Assembly (NCBI GenBank): GCA_009841475.1
Contig: VXLT01000256.1
Location: 1 to 39,526 of the forward strand
From: Gemmatimonadota bacterium
GTDB taxonomy: Bacteria > Gemmatimonadota > Gemmatimonadetes > Longimicrobiales > Gaopeijiaceae
Reading direction: 5' to 3'
DNA length: 39,526 bases
In this document: positions 16,698-26,040 of the stretch, piece after piece
Layout: every line of letters starts with the position of its first letter
Numbering within the stretch: the stretch's first letter is position 1
The notes under the pieces: model-generated
Database searches by the model: none
Seen by the model: only the letters and a program-made list of their open reading frames with translations
Told to the model about the DNA's origin: nothing
Made by a program: the position numbers and the translations under genes

Positions 16698-17909
16698 ATG
16701 AAGATTCGCAGCTTCGGGACCATAGCCGCACTGATGGCGGTGGCCTGTGCAGCAGACCAGGAGACCGACAGCCCGGCCGGAGTCCACACCGAGTTTCGCG
16801 ACAGCGCCGGGATCCGCATCGTCGAGAACGCCAACCCACCGGAGGGGTCGCGGCTGGACTGGCGGCTGGGGCCGGAGCCGCTTGTCTCGATCGGGAAGGT
16901 GGAGGGCGAGGAGCCCTACCTGTTCACTCGCATCTTCGGCGCCACGATGCTCTCCGACGGGCGGATCGTGATCGGGGACGACGGAACGAAGGAGCTGCGG
17001 GTATTCGACCGGCAGGGAAACCACCTGGAGACGTGGGCAGGGGAGGGGCAGGGGCCTGGAGAGTTCGGTCCCGTCCAGTTGTGGGGGTTATCACCGCTGC
17101 CCGGTGACTCGATCATCATCCTGCAATACGGTTTCGCGGAGCTAAGCGTCTACGGCCCGGACGGAGAGTTCCTGCGCCGCTTCGTACCGGAAAGGAGCCA
17201 GCGGGACATCCAGGACTGGACCAAGAGCCTCTGGCCGCGCGATGTGTCGCGCGATGGCCTGCTCCTCGCGGTCCAGGACCTTCTCAACAACGACCCTGCG
17301 GAGGTCGAAGTCTGGGACGCGGCGGGCGAACTTCGCGGTTCGCTGGGGATGCATCCCGGCCAGGAGGCGATCCGCGACGGTGGCGGAGTTCCCCTGGAAC
17401 CACTGATGTTCTCCCGCAACACGTTCCTGCAGGCATGGGGCGGCCTGTTCTTCATCAGTACGAACCGCCGCTACGAGCTGCGGGGGTTCGCGCTGGACGG
17501 CTCACTGGCCCGAATCGTTCGCCTCGACCGCCCTCCGCGCGTCCCGACCGACGCGCACATCGAGGCGTACATCGAAGACAGGCTGTCCTCGATTCCGAGT
17601 GACCAGGCAGACCGCCGGGCGGAGCGCCGCAGGGAACTGCTCGACATGCCGGTCGCCGAGCATCTGCCGTCCTTCGCCGTCTACTGGCCAGACGCCCTCG
17701 ACCACCTCTGGGTCTGGGAATACGAGGTTCCCGGAGAGGAAACCCCCGGCACGCTCTTCACCGTCTTCGAGCCCGGCGGCCGGGTCCTGGGGTACTTCGA
17801 GATTCCAGAGGGGATGTTCATCCTGGAGGCCGGTGCGGACTACATTCTATTCCGCGTGCGGGACGAACTCGGAGTGGAGACCGTACAGTTATGGCCGCTG
17901 GAGCGTTGA
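16698..17909 (+). CDS. 6-bladed beta-propeller lipoprotein
   Basis: MKIRSFGTIAALMAVACAADQ (lipobox); LRVFDRQGNHLETWAGEGQGPGEFGPVQLWGLSPLPGD... Confidence 0.85.
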   Translation: MKIRSFGTIAALMAVACAADQETDSPAGVHTEFRDSAGIRIVENANPPEGSRLDWRLGPEPLVSIGKVEGEEPYLFTRIFGATMLSDGRIVIGDDGTKELRVFDRQGNHLETWAGEGQGPGEFGPVQLWGLSPLPGDSIIILQYGFAELSVYGPDGEFLRRFVPERSQRDIQDWTKSLWPRDVSRDGLLLAVQDLLNNDPAEVEVWDAAGELRGSLGMHPGQEAIRDGGGVPLEPLMFSRNTFLQAWGGLFFISTNRRYELRGFALDGSLARIVRLDRPPRVPTDAHIEAYIEDRLSSIPSDQADRRAERRRELLDMPVAEHLPSFAVYWPDALDHLWVWEYEVPGEETPGTLFTVFEPGGRVLGYFEIPEGMFILEAGADYILFRVRDELGVETVQLWPLER

Positions 17910-17913
17910 AGTT

Positions 17914-17954
17914 GTAAACTCGACTTGGCAGAATGTAAGGTTCAGCTTACATTC
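17914..17954. repeat. Conserved AATGTxA dyad element between convergent genes; contains perfect 9-bp inverted repeat GAATGTAAG-GTTCAG-CTTACATTC (17931..17954)
   Basis: 28/41 positions identical by eye to 21958..21998. Confidence 0.6.
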
Positions 17955-19183
17955 GGTGGATCGGCCTCGGGTTTGGTCATGGGGATGACCTCGGGTCCGG
18001 GCGTGAACCCGTCCTCCCCCAGCAACTCCACCCGTGCCTCTTCGTCGGCCCCCGTTGCCTGCAGGATCACGTCGTAGAGCGATTCCACGCTGTGCGACCT
18101 GCCGCGCACCACCCCGTCGCGATCCACCGCGATGTAGGTGGGCACGCCCTGTATCGACCAGTCGTCGTACAGCTTGGACCGCTCCCCGACAAACCAGTTG
18201 ACGTAGGGCAGATCCATGCGCTCCTCCATGAACGCGTCAACCAGCTCCACGTTTTCGTCGATGCTGATCGTGATGACCTTGAAGTCCCGGTCTGCGAGCA
18301 GCTCCTGGAGCTTTTCGATCTCCGGCAGGCTCGCGATGCAGGGCGCGCACCAGGTCGCCCAGAAATCGAGGAGCAGCACGTTGCCGTGGTAATCGCTCAG
18401 CGACTCCTGGCCGCCGCCGACGCGGAGCGCAGTGGCCTCGGGGAGAACCGCGCCTACGGTCACGTTCTCGAGTGCGTACAGCACGGGCTGGATCGCCTCA
18501 CCGCCCGGCTCACCCCGAAAGACCTCCACGTCGCTGTATTCGTCGACCACCAGCTGTGCCATGCGGGTGACCTCCTCCCGTACTCGCGCGCGCTCGTCGG
18601 GGGTGGACCGGAGGTTGTCGACATCCATCAAACGTTCCGTGGCGGACCAGAAGGCGCCCCGGGCGCGAAGCACGCGGTGATCGCTGTTGGCGACGACGTT
18701 GTCGACCAGATCCACGCCGCGCTCCCCGCCGAAGCGGATCAACCCCAGGAGCATCCGATTGAGCCGCAGGTCGTCGATGTAGTGCGCCTCGAGAAGTTCA
18801 TGGACGGTGTCCTCGTACTGCTGGCGCTCGGCAGCGTCGACTGAGCGCAGCTCGTAGAAAGCGAAGTGCAGCGCCAGGAAGCCCAGGTCGTCCGCAGGAT
18901 TCGCCCTGGCGATCCGCATCGCCGCCTCCATGGCCGGGCCAGGGTCCAGTTCGCGCAATCCCAGCGCCGCCTCGGCTTCCGCCATCGACCTGCCCTCGTT
19001 GCCCGGCTGTCTCATCCACTCCCCGGCACGCAGCCGGTTCATCCGCTGGTCGATCTTGTAGCTCTCGATCGTCTGCCAGGCCTCGATCCGCTCGGGGCCT
19101 CCGTCGCTCCCCGAATCGGCTCCCGGACCCGTGCATCCACCAACCAGCAACAGGACGAGCAGTATTGTTGTGCTTTTCTTCAC
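17942..19183 (-). CDS. TlpA-type thioredoxin-fold lipoprotein
   Basis: MKKSTTILLVLLLVGGCTG (lipobox); GNVLLLDFWATWCAPCIASLPEIEKLQELLADRDFKVITISID (CxxC). Confidence 0.9.
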   Translation of the reverse strand: MKKSTTILLVLLLVGGCTGPGADSGSDGGPERIEAWQTIESYKIDQRMNRLRAGEWMRQPGNEGRSMAEAEAALGLRELDPGPAMEAAMRIARANPADDLGFLALHFAFYELRSVDAAERQQYEDTVHELLEAHYIDDLRLNRMLLGLIRFGGERGVDLVDNVVANSDHRVLRARGAFWSATERLMDVDNLRSTPDERARVREEVTRMAQLVVDEYSDVEVFRGEPGGEAIQPVLYALENVTVGAVLPEATALRVGGGQESLSDYHGNVLLLDFWATWCAPCIASLPEIEKLQELLADRDFKVITISIDENVELVDAFMEERMDLPYVNWFVGERSKLYDDWSIQGVPTYIAVDRDGVVRGRSHSVESLYDVILQATGADEEARVELLGEDGFTPGPEVIPMTKPEADPPNVS

Positions 19184-19204
19184 TTTACAGGCTCCATGAA
19201 AGGG

Positions 19205-21814
19205 TCAGAACCACGAAACGGTTACGGTCGTCGAAATCGTCCGGGGTGCCCCGAGCCAGGCCGCATTCTCCGTGATCGCCGACAGGTAGGACCGGTCGAA
19301 CAGGTTGTTCGCCACGATCGCGAACTCGATCGACTTGAGCCGGTCACTCAAATCTTCTCCAGTCAGATTGACGTACGCGTCCACGAGCCAGTAGGCGTCG
19401 GTGTCCCAGTCCGCTGCCAGGCTGACGCGGCGAGACGAGGTGTACTTGGCGGACACCCCCGCGCCGAAGGGCCCGGTGCGGTCGAGCGAGAGCACCCACA
19501 GGCGGGGCGGCACCCCGGTAATGTCGGTCCCCGGCACGATGCCCTGGCTCGCGTCAACCAGCCGGTCACCGCTCCCGATGTACTCGGAGTCGTTCAACGT
19601 GAGGGCGCTGTAGAACGAGGTCTCACCCGGCATCCGCACCGTGGTGGACAACTCGACACCGCTGGTCGCGATACCGCCCGCGTTGAAGTAGGCGCCGCCC
19701 CCGGGGATGAGGTAGTTGGGCCCGGTGGGTGTCTGCGGACCGATGTAGAAGATCCGGTTCTCGAAATCGATGGTATACCAGGTGGCGCTGAGCGCAAAAC
19801 GCTCCGTCGCGTACTGCAGTCCGACATCGATATTCGACGCGGTCTCGGGCTTCAGCGTCTCCAGACTGCGGCCCGGCACCTCGAGCAGCGTGCTGCTGAT
19901 CGCCTTGAAGTTCTCGGAGTAGCCCGCAAACACGTCGAGACCGGCAACCGGCGTCTCGTACGTCACGCCGCCGGAGAAGAGCAGCTTCGAATCAGAGTCG
20001 ATCCCGAGCGCCTCGCTGACCTCGAACTGGTCCTCGCGCGACACACCGACCAGGTACTGTTTGACTCCGGCGGTCAGCGCGAGTGACCCGGCGTAGAAGG
20101 TCTCCTCCACGTACCACTTGAACACGTCCTGCGGGAAGTCCCACTCGTACTGGTGCCAGTAGGCCTGCTCGTCCCACTTGAAGCTGAGCTCCGGATCCAG
20201 CATCCGGTGCCAGTCACGACCCAGGTCGCGCCGCGAGTCCTCGTACCAGATGCCGGCGCGGGTCGTGGTGCCACCCCAGCCGGTTTCGGCGGACCACTCA
20301 CCGTCCAGGGTGATGCCCAAGCGGTCCTTCCCGTAGTGGCTGTGGCGGTAGGACTGCACCGCCGTGGCCCCCGGGTGGCACGCCGGATCGACCTCCGGGC
20401 CGCCCGCGCCATAGTAGTTGAAGATGTACGAAGACTCGCATCCGGGCGTAGGACCGACCGCGACGCCATTACCGTCCACGAAGCGGATTACACCCCGCTG
20501 CGAACCGCCCCGCACCGGCGGCAGGCCCGCCAGCTCCGACTCCGGTCCGCCCGCGTCGTCGACCACGTCCACAATGTACGGCGGCAACCAGTCCCCACGG
20601 CCCCGGTTGCGATGGTAGTACGCCCCGGCGGTCACCGTCCTGAGTTCGTCGTACGACCAGTCGGCCTTGAGGTAGGCAAGCGTGTTGGTGCGCCGCGTCT
20701 GCCACCCTGGCCGGTAGAACTGGTTCAGGTACGGAACGCCGGGCCAATCGCCGACCAGCCGGTCCCAACGCGGGTTCGCCCTGAAATCGGCCTCGCTGTA
20801 GATCCGCTGGTAGGTATCCTCGTGGATGTCGTCGATCGAGAGGTAGCCCGTCAGGTCGACGGGCCCGTGCGACGACACAACCTTGGCGGCGAGGTGCTCC
20901 CGCTCGTTCCTGGCCGAGCCCTGTACCCAGTCGGTCGCCTCCTGCCGCACCGCGGCCACCCACGCCCGCGTCCTGCCGTCGAAGATCGATCCCGTCTCGA
21001 CCCGCGCGGCAAAGCGCTGGCCTTCGTTCTCGCCGAAACTGGCCGATGCGGTATAGCTCCGCTCCACCGCCGGCGCGTCCGTCAGGTAGTTGAAGGTGCC
21101 GCCCAGCGCCTCGACCGACCGCGACGCAATATCGGCCGTGCCCTGCGACACCTCGACACCGCCGAGGTTCATCGGGTCGACGAGCCGGTTCGCCTTCGCC
21201 CCGCTCCAGTAGTCCGAAGTGCCGTTCGGAAAGCCGTCGATGGTGGTGCCAACCTGCGCGTCGTTGATGGTGACCTGGAATCCGCGCATCACCACGTTGC
21301 TCGACCAGTCGTCGAACCCGTAGGCGTCCCCCTCCTGGACGGACACGCCGGGAAGGTTGTCCACGACGGCCGTCACGCCGGTGATGCTCGACTGCTGTCG
21401 CATCATCGGCTCCGCGACGAAGTTGAGCGCGAAGACCCGCGGTGCCTCGGGGATCACGACGATCGGATCGAGACGCCAGACGACGTCAAGAACGATCCGT
21501 ATTGTCTCGACGGCGCCCGCCTCGACGGAAACCGGGTGCTCCGCGGGCGCGAAACCCGCAAGACTGGCGGTTATGAGATAGTCGCCGGCGGCCAGATCGG
21601 TAAATCCGTATGACCCAAGGGGGCCCGTGATCACTCCCCGGCGCACTCCGGAACCGGTCAGCGTCACCGTGACACCGGGCAAGGGAGTGCCGCTGCCGTC
21701 CACGACCCCGCCCGTTACCGCTCCGGTTGTCTGGGCGGTCGAGGGCGGTGCGGCAATGAGCGACAGGAGCAAGGCGGGGATGGCGAGGCGCGCGACGCCG
21801 TGAGCGTGCTTCAT
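19205..21814 (-). CDS. TonB-dependent receptor with N-terminal carboxypeptidase regulatory-like domain
   Basis: MKHAHGVARLAIPALLLSLIAAPPSTAQTTGAVTGGVVDGSGTPLPGVTVTLTGSGVRRGVITGPLGSYGFTDLAAGDYLITASLAGF...; plug and barrel motifs, terminal aromatic (VTVSWF). Confidence 0.92.
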   Translation of the reverse strand: MKHAHGVARLAIPALLLSLIAAPPSTAQTTGAVTGGVVDGSGTPLPGVTVTLTGSGVRRGVITGPLGSYGFTDLAAGDYLITASLAGFAPAEHPVSVEAGAVETIRIVLDVVWRLDPIVVIPEAPRVFALNFVAEPMMRQQSSITGVTAVVDNLPGVSVQEGDAYGFDDWSSNVVMRGFQVTINDAQVGTTIDGFPNGTSDYWSGAKANRLVDPMNLGGVEVSQGTADIASRSVEALGGTFNYLTDAPAVERSYTASASFGENEGQRFAARVETGSIFDGRTRAWVAAVRQEATDWVQGSARNEREHLAAKVVSSHGPVDLTGYLSIDDIHEDTYQRIYSEADFRANPRWDRLVGDWPGVPYLNQFYRPGWQTRRTNTLAYLKADWSYDELRTVTAGAYYHRNRGRGDWLPPYIVDVVDDAGGPESELAGLPPVRGGSQRGVIRFVDGNGVAVGPTPGCESSYIFNYYGAGGPEVDPACHPGATAVQSYRHSHYGKDRLGITLDGEWSAETGWGGTTTRAGIWYEDSRRDLGRDWHRMLDPELSFKWDEQAYWHQYEWDFPQDVFKWYVEETFYAGSLALTAGVKQYLVGVSREDQFEVSEALGIDSDSKLLFSGGVTYETPVAGLDVFAGYSENFKAISSTLLEVPGRSLETLKPETASNIDVGLQYATERFALSATWYTIDFENRIFYIGPQTPTGPNYLIPGGGAYFNAGGIATSGVELSTTVRMPGETSFYSALTLNDSEYIGSGDRLVDASQGIVPGTDITGVPPRLWVLSLDRTGPFGAGVSAKYTSSRRVSLAADWDTDAYWLVDAYVNLTGEDLSDRLKSIEFAIVANNLFDRSYLSAITENAAWLGAPRTISTTVTVSWF

Positions 21815-21826
21815 GGGAGACTCCCT

Positions 21827-22073
21827 GCAGTCCGTGGATGAATCCGCCCGAGCACCGAGTGCGGCGAGGCGCCGGGCTGGCAAGGCGCGACGAAGGGCGC
21901 ATAGCGGAGCTATTCGTCCGAGGAGCAACGCAGAGCGGTGCTTCAACGAAGCTGAAAGTGAAATTAACATGACAACATGTAAAGTTCTCTTGACATTCCG
22001 AGCGCGTGAGCACCGCGGTCCAGCGCGGATGCATCGCCTCTCGAATGCCGGGGGGACTTTGTCCACGGGCTGC
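21827..22073. mobile_element. ~247-bp composite non-coding element with imperfect terminal inverted repeats (MITE-like candidate)
   Basis: Left end GCAGTCCGTGGATGAATCCGCCCG; right end reverse complement GCAGCCCGTGGACAAAGTCCCCCCG; internal AATGTCAAGAGAAC dyad; both end types recur elsewhere in the window. Confidence 0.55.
22006..22073 (-). repeat. 68-bp dispersed repeat (type R), copy 2
   Basis: 63/68 identity by eye to 11781..11848. Confidence 0.85.
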
Positions 22074-22257
22074 TCGGCCAGGGGTTGCCTCCTGCCAAGC
22101 TAGCCGGCAGCCGCTGCATCCGCACGGCGCCGCGGTAGAGCGTGGTGGGATGAAGCGTGACCGTGGGAGAGGTCCGGAGCGCCGTTGGTCAGGAAGCGCT
22201 GGCTGAAGGCGCGCCCGCCGGATCAGGGCCGCTTCATGAAGGCGCCCCACACGTGCA

Positions 22258-24297
22258 TCAAGGCGACCCCGCCGCCCGTAGCGCATCGATCCGGATCGCC
22301 GTCTGGTGCTCGTACTCCTCTTCGTGGAATCCCTCACGTCTGTATTGGATCAGGCCGTTCGGGCCCAGGTAGAAGGTCGTTGGGTACGCGAGCACCTTGA
22401 AGTCCACGGCTCTCCCCTCGTCATCGAGCAGGACCGGGAAGGTGTACCCTCCCCCGGATAGAACCTCGGCGACCGCGTCGCGGGAAGAGCCGGCGCTCGC
22501 CACGGTGAGGAAGACGACCTCGTCGTCGCCCTCGTACTCCTCCAGCAATTCGACGAAGTGCGGGAACTCGGCGAGACAGGGGCCGCACCAGGTTGCCCAG
22601 AACTTGAGGACCACGACCTTGCCGGTCAGGTCCCCGAGCGCCCACGGGACACCGTGCTGGTCGGGCAGTGTGAGGTCGGGGGGCTCGAGTTCGAGGCGGT
22701 CGCCGAGTGTCCGTGCCTCCAGCTCCGCCTGGACGATGGGCTGGCGCACAGCGAGCCGTTCATCGACGGCTTCGACCGGCAGGCCGGTCGCCTCGGCAGC
22801 CTCCTCGGCGGTGCCACGCGAGCCTCCGCCGTGGGCGAGCCCCTCCACCAGCACGTCGAGTGCCCGCCCGTTCTCGCCGGTGCGCATGAGGTGGCGCCCG
22901 AACTGCGCGAGCGTCTGGGTGCCCGGGAACTCCGTCGCAAGCTCCTCGAACAGCGCTCCCGCAGCCTCGGTCTCGCCCAGCTGTGCCAGCGCCCGGGCCT
23001 GCAGTCCGCGGGCGGAGTTGATCATCGCGCGTCGGGAACCCTCCCGCGCCTCGCCCAGACTGCCGGGGTAAAGGTAGCCCGGACGATCGGCGCGCAATGC
23101 TTCCTCCAGTTCGATCGCCTCCTCGAGCACCCACTGGGGCTCGATCCCGTAGTACAGCAGGTTGCCCAGCGCCGAGCTGGACCCCGGTATCCTGTACTGC
23201 CAGGCCATGTAGTCCACCGTGGCTTGAAACAGCCGTTCGGCGTGCTCGGGAGCGAGATCCGGCCCCGGCGGCTCGGTCGCCATGGAGACGGATCCATCCC
23301 CTTCACCCGACTCTTCAGCCACCGACCGCGCCGCCATCTGCCTGACGGCCGTAAGGCGGCGGCCGGCCCAGATCGCGCGGTGCACCAGCCGGGGAGACCG
23401 CATTCCCTCGTCGATGATGCCAAACACCTCGTCAATCGACTCCGGCAGTCCGTACAGGAGCGGCTGGAACTTCACGACCATAGCCCAGTAGCGCACATCG
23501 TCCGCCAGGATCCCGCGGTCCGGGGCCGCGAGCAGTCGCGACATCCAGTAGTCCTTGTCCTCGTCCCGCTGCAGGGGACGCAACCCGGATGCCAGCCGGT
23601 ACAGGATCGGGGCCGGCGTCTCGGCGTCGTCCCTGTGCCGCGCCGCCAGCTCTTCGAGAACCGCGGTGAGCGAGTCCCTCAGGACCTGGCTACGGTCGCC
23701 CTCCTGCAGGTCTGCGAGTGTCACCTGCGCCTCGCCCAGATGATGCTGAAACACCGGGTTGCCGACCTCCGCCTCGCGGCGGTCCATGAGAATGGCATTG
23801 TAGGCTTCGAGCTGCCCCAGGTCCGAAGCCGCACCCTGCGCATTCGAGTACAGCTCCGGTTGCCCGCTGGCGTATTGCAGCGCCTCGGGAAGGAGTTGCA
23901 TCACCTTCTCCGCGTACCGTCGATCCGACCCATAGACACCCGCCCAGTACAGGGACTGGAAGTACCCGTCCCACGCCGCAGCGTCCCCGGGCTCCAGTTC
24001 GAGGACGCGCTCCCAGGCCTCCGCAGCCGTCACGTGCAAGTCGAAGTAGGCGGCCAGCGTCGCGTATTGGGCATGGGCCTCGGCGTCGTCCGGCGTGGCC
24101 GTCCGGGCCGAGTCGAAGCGGTGCATGGCGCGCTCGAGGTGGATGGCTTCGAGGTCGGCGCGCGCGTCGGCCATGAGGTCGGAGTGGGGGCGGGCGTCGG
24201 CGCAGGCAGCCGCCAGGGTGAGGGTGGCGAGGGCGGCGGCGGCGGGCGGTGCGGCGGCGAGGGTAGCCGGAATCAGGGTGGCGGGGCGGCGTTTCAT
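22258..24297 (-). CDS. TPR-containing protein with C-terminal TlpA-type redoxin domain
   Basis: MKRRPATLIPATLAAAPPAAAALATLTLAAACADAR..., TPR-like region (DAEAHAQYATLAAYFDLHVTAAEAWERVLELEPGDAAAW), GKVVVLKFWATWCGPCLAEFPHFVELLEEY. Confidence 0.9.
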   Translation of the reverse strand: MKRRPATLIPATLAAAPPAAAALATLTLAAACADARPHSDLMADARADLEAIHLERAMHRFDSARTATPDDAEAHAQYATLAAYFDLHVTAAEAWERVLELEPGDAAAWDGYFQSLYWAGVYGSDRRYAEKVMQLLPEALQYASGQPELYSNAQGAASDLGQLEAYNAILMDRREAEVGNPVFQHHLGEAQVTLADLQEGDRSQVLRDSLTAVLEELAARHRDDAETPAPILYRLASGLRPLQRDEDKDYWMSRLLAAPDRGILADDVRYWAMVVKFQPLLYGLPESIDEVFGIIDEGMRSPRLVHRAIWAGRRLTAVRQMAARSVAEESGEGDGSVSMATEPPGPDLAPEHAERLFQATVDYMAWQYRIPGSSSALGNLLYYGIEPQWVLEEAIELEEALRADRPGYLYPGSLGEAREGSRRAMINSARGLQARALAQLGETEAAGALFEELATEFPGTQTLAQFGRHLMRTGENGRALDVLVEGLAHGGGSRGTAEEAAEATGLPVEAVDERLAVRQPIVQAELEARTLGDRLELEPPDLTLPDQHGVPWALGDLTGKVVVLKFWATWCGPCLAEFPHFVELLEEYEGDDEVVFLTVASAGSSRDAVAEVLSGGGYTFPVLLDDEGRAVDFKVLAYPTTFYLGPNGLIQYRREGFHEEEYEHQTAIRIDALRAAGSP

Positions 24298-24475
24298 GGG
24301 TAGGCCTTCCTGAGAGGGCTGGTCGCGGAGGCACACGGACGATAGCACTCGTCTATTCGATGTAGCGACACTGTACTCCGTTGACACGGGGAAAGGGTCG
24401 AGGGTTGCACCTGGCAACGCGAGGCGACGAGCTCCGTGAATACCCCCCCTCAGCACCTGGAGCGGCGAGGCGCCG

Positions 24476-25750
24476 CTAGGAACCCTCCCTCTGAATCCGG
24501 TACCGCACCACCCGCTGCACCCCCTGCTCATCCACCGTCACGGCCCACACATGGTCGCGGCCGAAGACCGGGACCGGGAAGCTGGTGAACTCCTCCGGCG
24601 CGGCCACCACGCCCAGGTAGGTTCCGTCCGGTTCGAAGACGTCGTAACGGGTGTCTTCCTCCCAGGTCACGGGGAAGGAAGCGGGGTCGCCGGGGTCGTG
24701 GTCCGCGTTCTCCACCGGGCGTCCCTCGGTCGACAGCCGCACCCAGATGCGCCCGTCCCGGCCGGCCCGCAGCGCCCGGAAGAACGGTTTGTGGCCCGGG
24801 ATCGCCGGGCCGTCCCAGTCCCAGCCCGGGAGCGACCGCCGTATGCGCGCGACGGTGAGGTCGCGCTGGTAGGCCCGCTCCGCCTCCGCTGCCGTGACCG
24901 GATCCTGGCTGCGTTCGATCCGAAGGACGCCATCGTCCCGCGCCAGGTCGATCCGATAGTCGGTTGACAGGCCGGTGAGGAAGTGGCCGCTCGGGTGAAA
25001 GGTCCAGTGAAACCGTGGGGCGAAGGGGACGCCGTAGGTCACCGACATGCCGCCGGGCGCCTCGGCCCTCACGTAGGGCGCTTCGTAGTCGCTCGAGGGC
25101 TCGGGAAGGGTGTCGAGATGCGTCCCGTCGGGGCCCAGAACGATGATTTCCATCCCGAGCTCGTCAAGGCGGAAAAGGTCGCCCGCGAGCAGATAGGTCC
25201 GGCCGCGCGTGTCTGCGTGCAGAGGCGAGAACGTGGAGACACCCCCGGCGTACCTCCACACGGCGACCTCGCCCTGCCCGGGCCCGAATACCGTGACCCG
25301 CTGGTTCTCGGGATCACGCACGGCAAGCCGCCCGTCCGGCAGGGCCGCAATGGCCTCCGCCTCGGTGAACTCGCCGGGACCCTCGCCGCGCCGTCCCAGG
25401 GTCTCTACGTACACCCCGAGCGAATCGAAGACGCGGACGTGCTGCTCCAGCAGGTCCAGGACGTAGACGGTTCCGTCGCCGGCCACCGCGATCGAGCGGA
25501 TGTTGCCGAAGAGGTACTCCTCGGGGCCGTCGAGCCGGCCGATCGTCATCTCGGGCACGAGCGTGGCTTCGGCGCCCCAGACGCTTCCCGAAAGGGTGCG
25601 GACCACCGTCGTGTCACCGATGGTTTCGATGACGGTCTCGGGTGCGGAGCCGGAAGGCGCCGAGTCGGCGCCGCAGGCGGTGAGGAGGGCGGTGCTGGCG
25701 GCCAGGAGTAGGGTGAGGGCATCTGTTCGCATCGTGGCATCTGTTCGCAT
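24476..25750 (-). CDS. 6-bladed beta-propeller lipoprotein
   Basis: MRTDATMRTDALTLLLAASTALLTACGADS (lipobox); VRVFDSLGVYVETLGRRGEGPGEFTEAEAIAALPDGRLAVRD. SD-like GAGGAGA before ATG 25750. Confidence 0.85.
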   Translation of the reverse strand: MRTDATMRTDALTLLLAASTALLTACGADSAPSGSAPETVIETIGDTTVVRTLSGSVWGAEATLVPEMTIGRLDGPEEYLFGNIRSIAVAGDGTVYVLDLLEQHVRVFDSLGVYVETLGRRGEGPGEFTEAEAIAALPDGRLAVRDPENQRVTVFGPGQGEVAVWRYAGGVSTFSPLHADTRGRTYLLAGDLFRLDELGMEIIVLGPDGTHLDTLPEPSSDYEAPYVRAEAPGGMSVTYGVPFAPRFHWTFHPSGHFLTGLSTDYRIDLARDDGVLRIERSQDPVTAAEAERAYQRDLTVARIRRSLPGWDWDGPAIPGHKPFFRALRAGRDGRIWVRLSTEGRPVENADHDPGDPASFPVTWEEDTRYDVFEPDGTYLGVVAAPEEFTSFPVPVFGRDHVWAVTVDEQGVQRVVRYRIQREGS

Positions 25751-25760
25751 CGTGGCATCT
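25719..25760 (-). repeat. 18-bp tandem duplication spanning the start codon (MRTDAT x2)
   Basis: GCATCTGTTCGCATCGTG repeated at 25719 and 25737, then partial GCATCT. Confidence 0.85.
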
Positions 25761-26040
25761 CCTCGCTCGCCGGCAGTCCCATCGCTCCTGATCTCCAGTA
25801 TGCGTTTGGCATTCGGGTTGACGAAAGTGTTGCCATGGGAGCCCGCGAACGCGCCGCCGGGGGATTCGGCCAGCGCCAGGGCTCCGTCGATGGCAAGCCT
25901 TCGTGCCACGAGGTGTCGACCAGTGCAACCCTTCGCCACCCCCCGCTGTCCATGCGACAGGTCGCTGCGGCGACAGCCCGGCACCTCCCCGCCCGGTGGC
26001 ACGCGGGGAGCGTCCCTCGAACTCGTTCACGGGAGTCATC

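Noticed and set aside
18866-21613. Plus-strand ORFs 406 aa and 486 aa (and 581 aa at 22558..24303)
   Set aside because: Antisense to the clear TonB, TlpA and TPR-TlpA genes; Arg/Pro/His-rich translations typical of shadow ORFs.
21815-22066. N-terminal extension of the TonB receptor (MDKVPPAFERRCIRAGPRCSRARNVK...)
   Set aside because: The sequence is the composite repeat element; the real signal peptide starts at MKHAHGVARLAIPALLL (21814).
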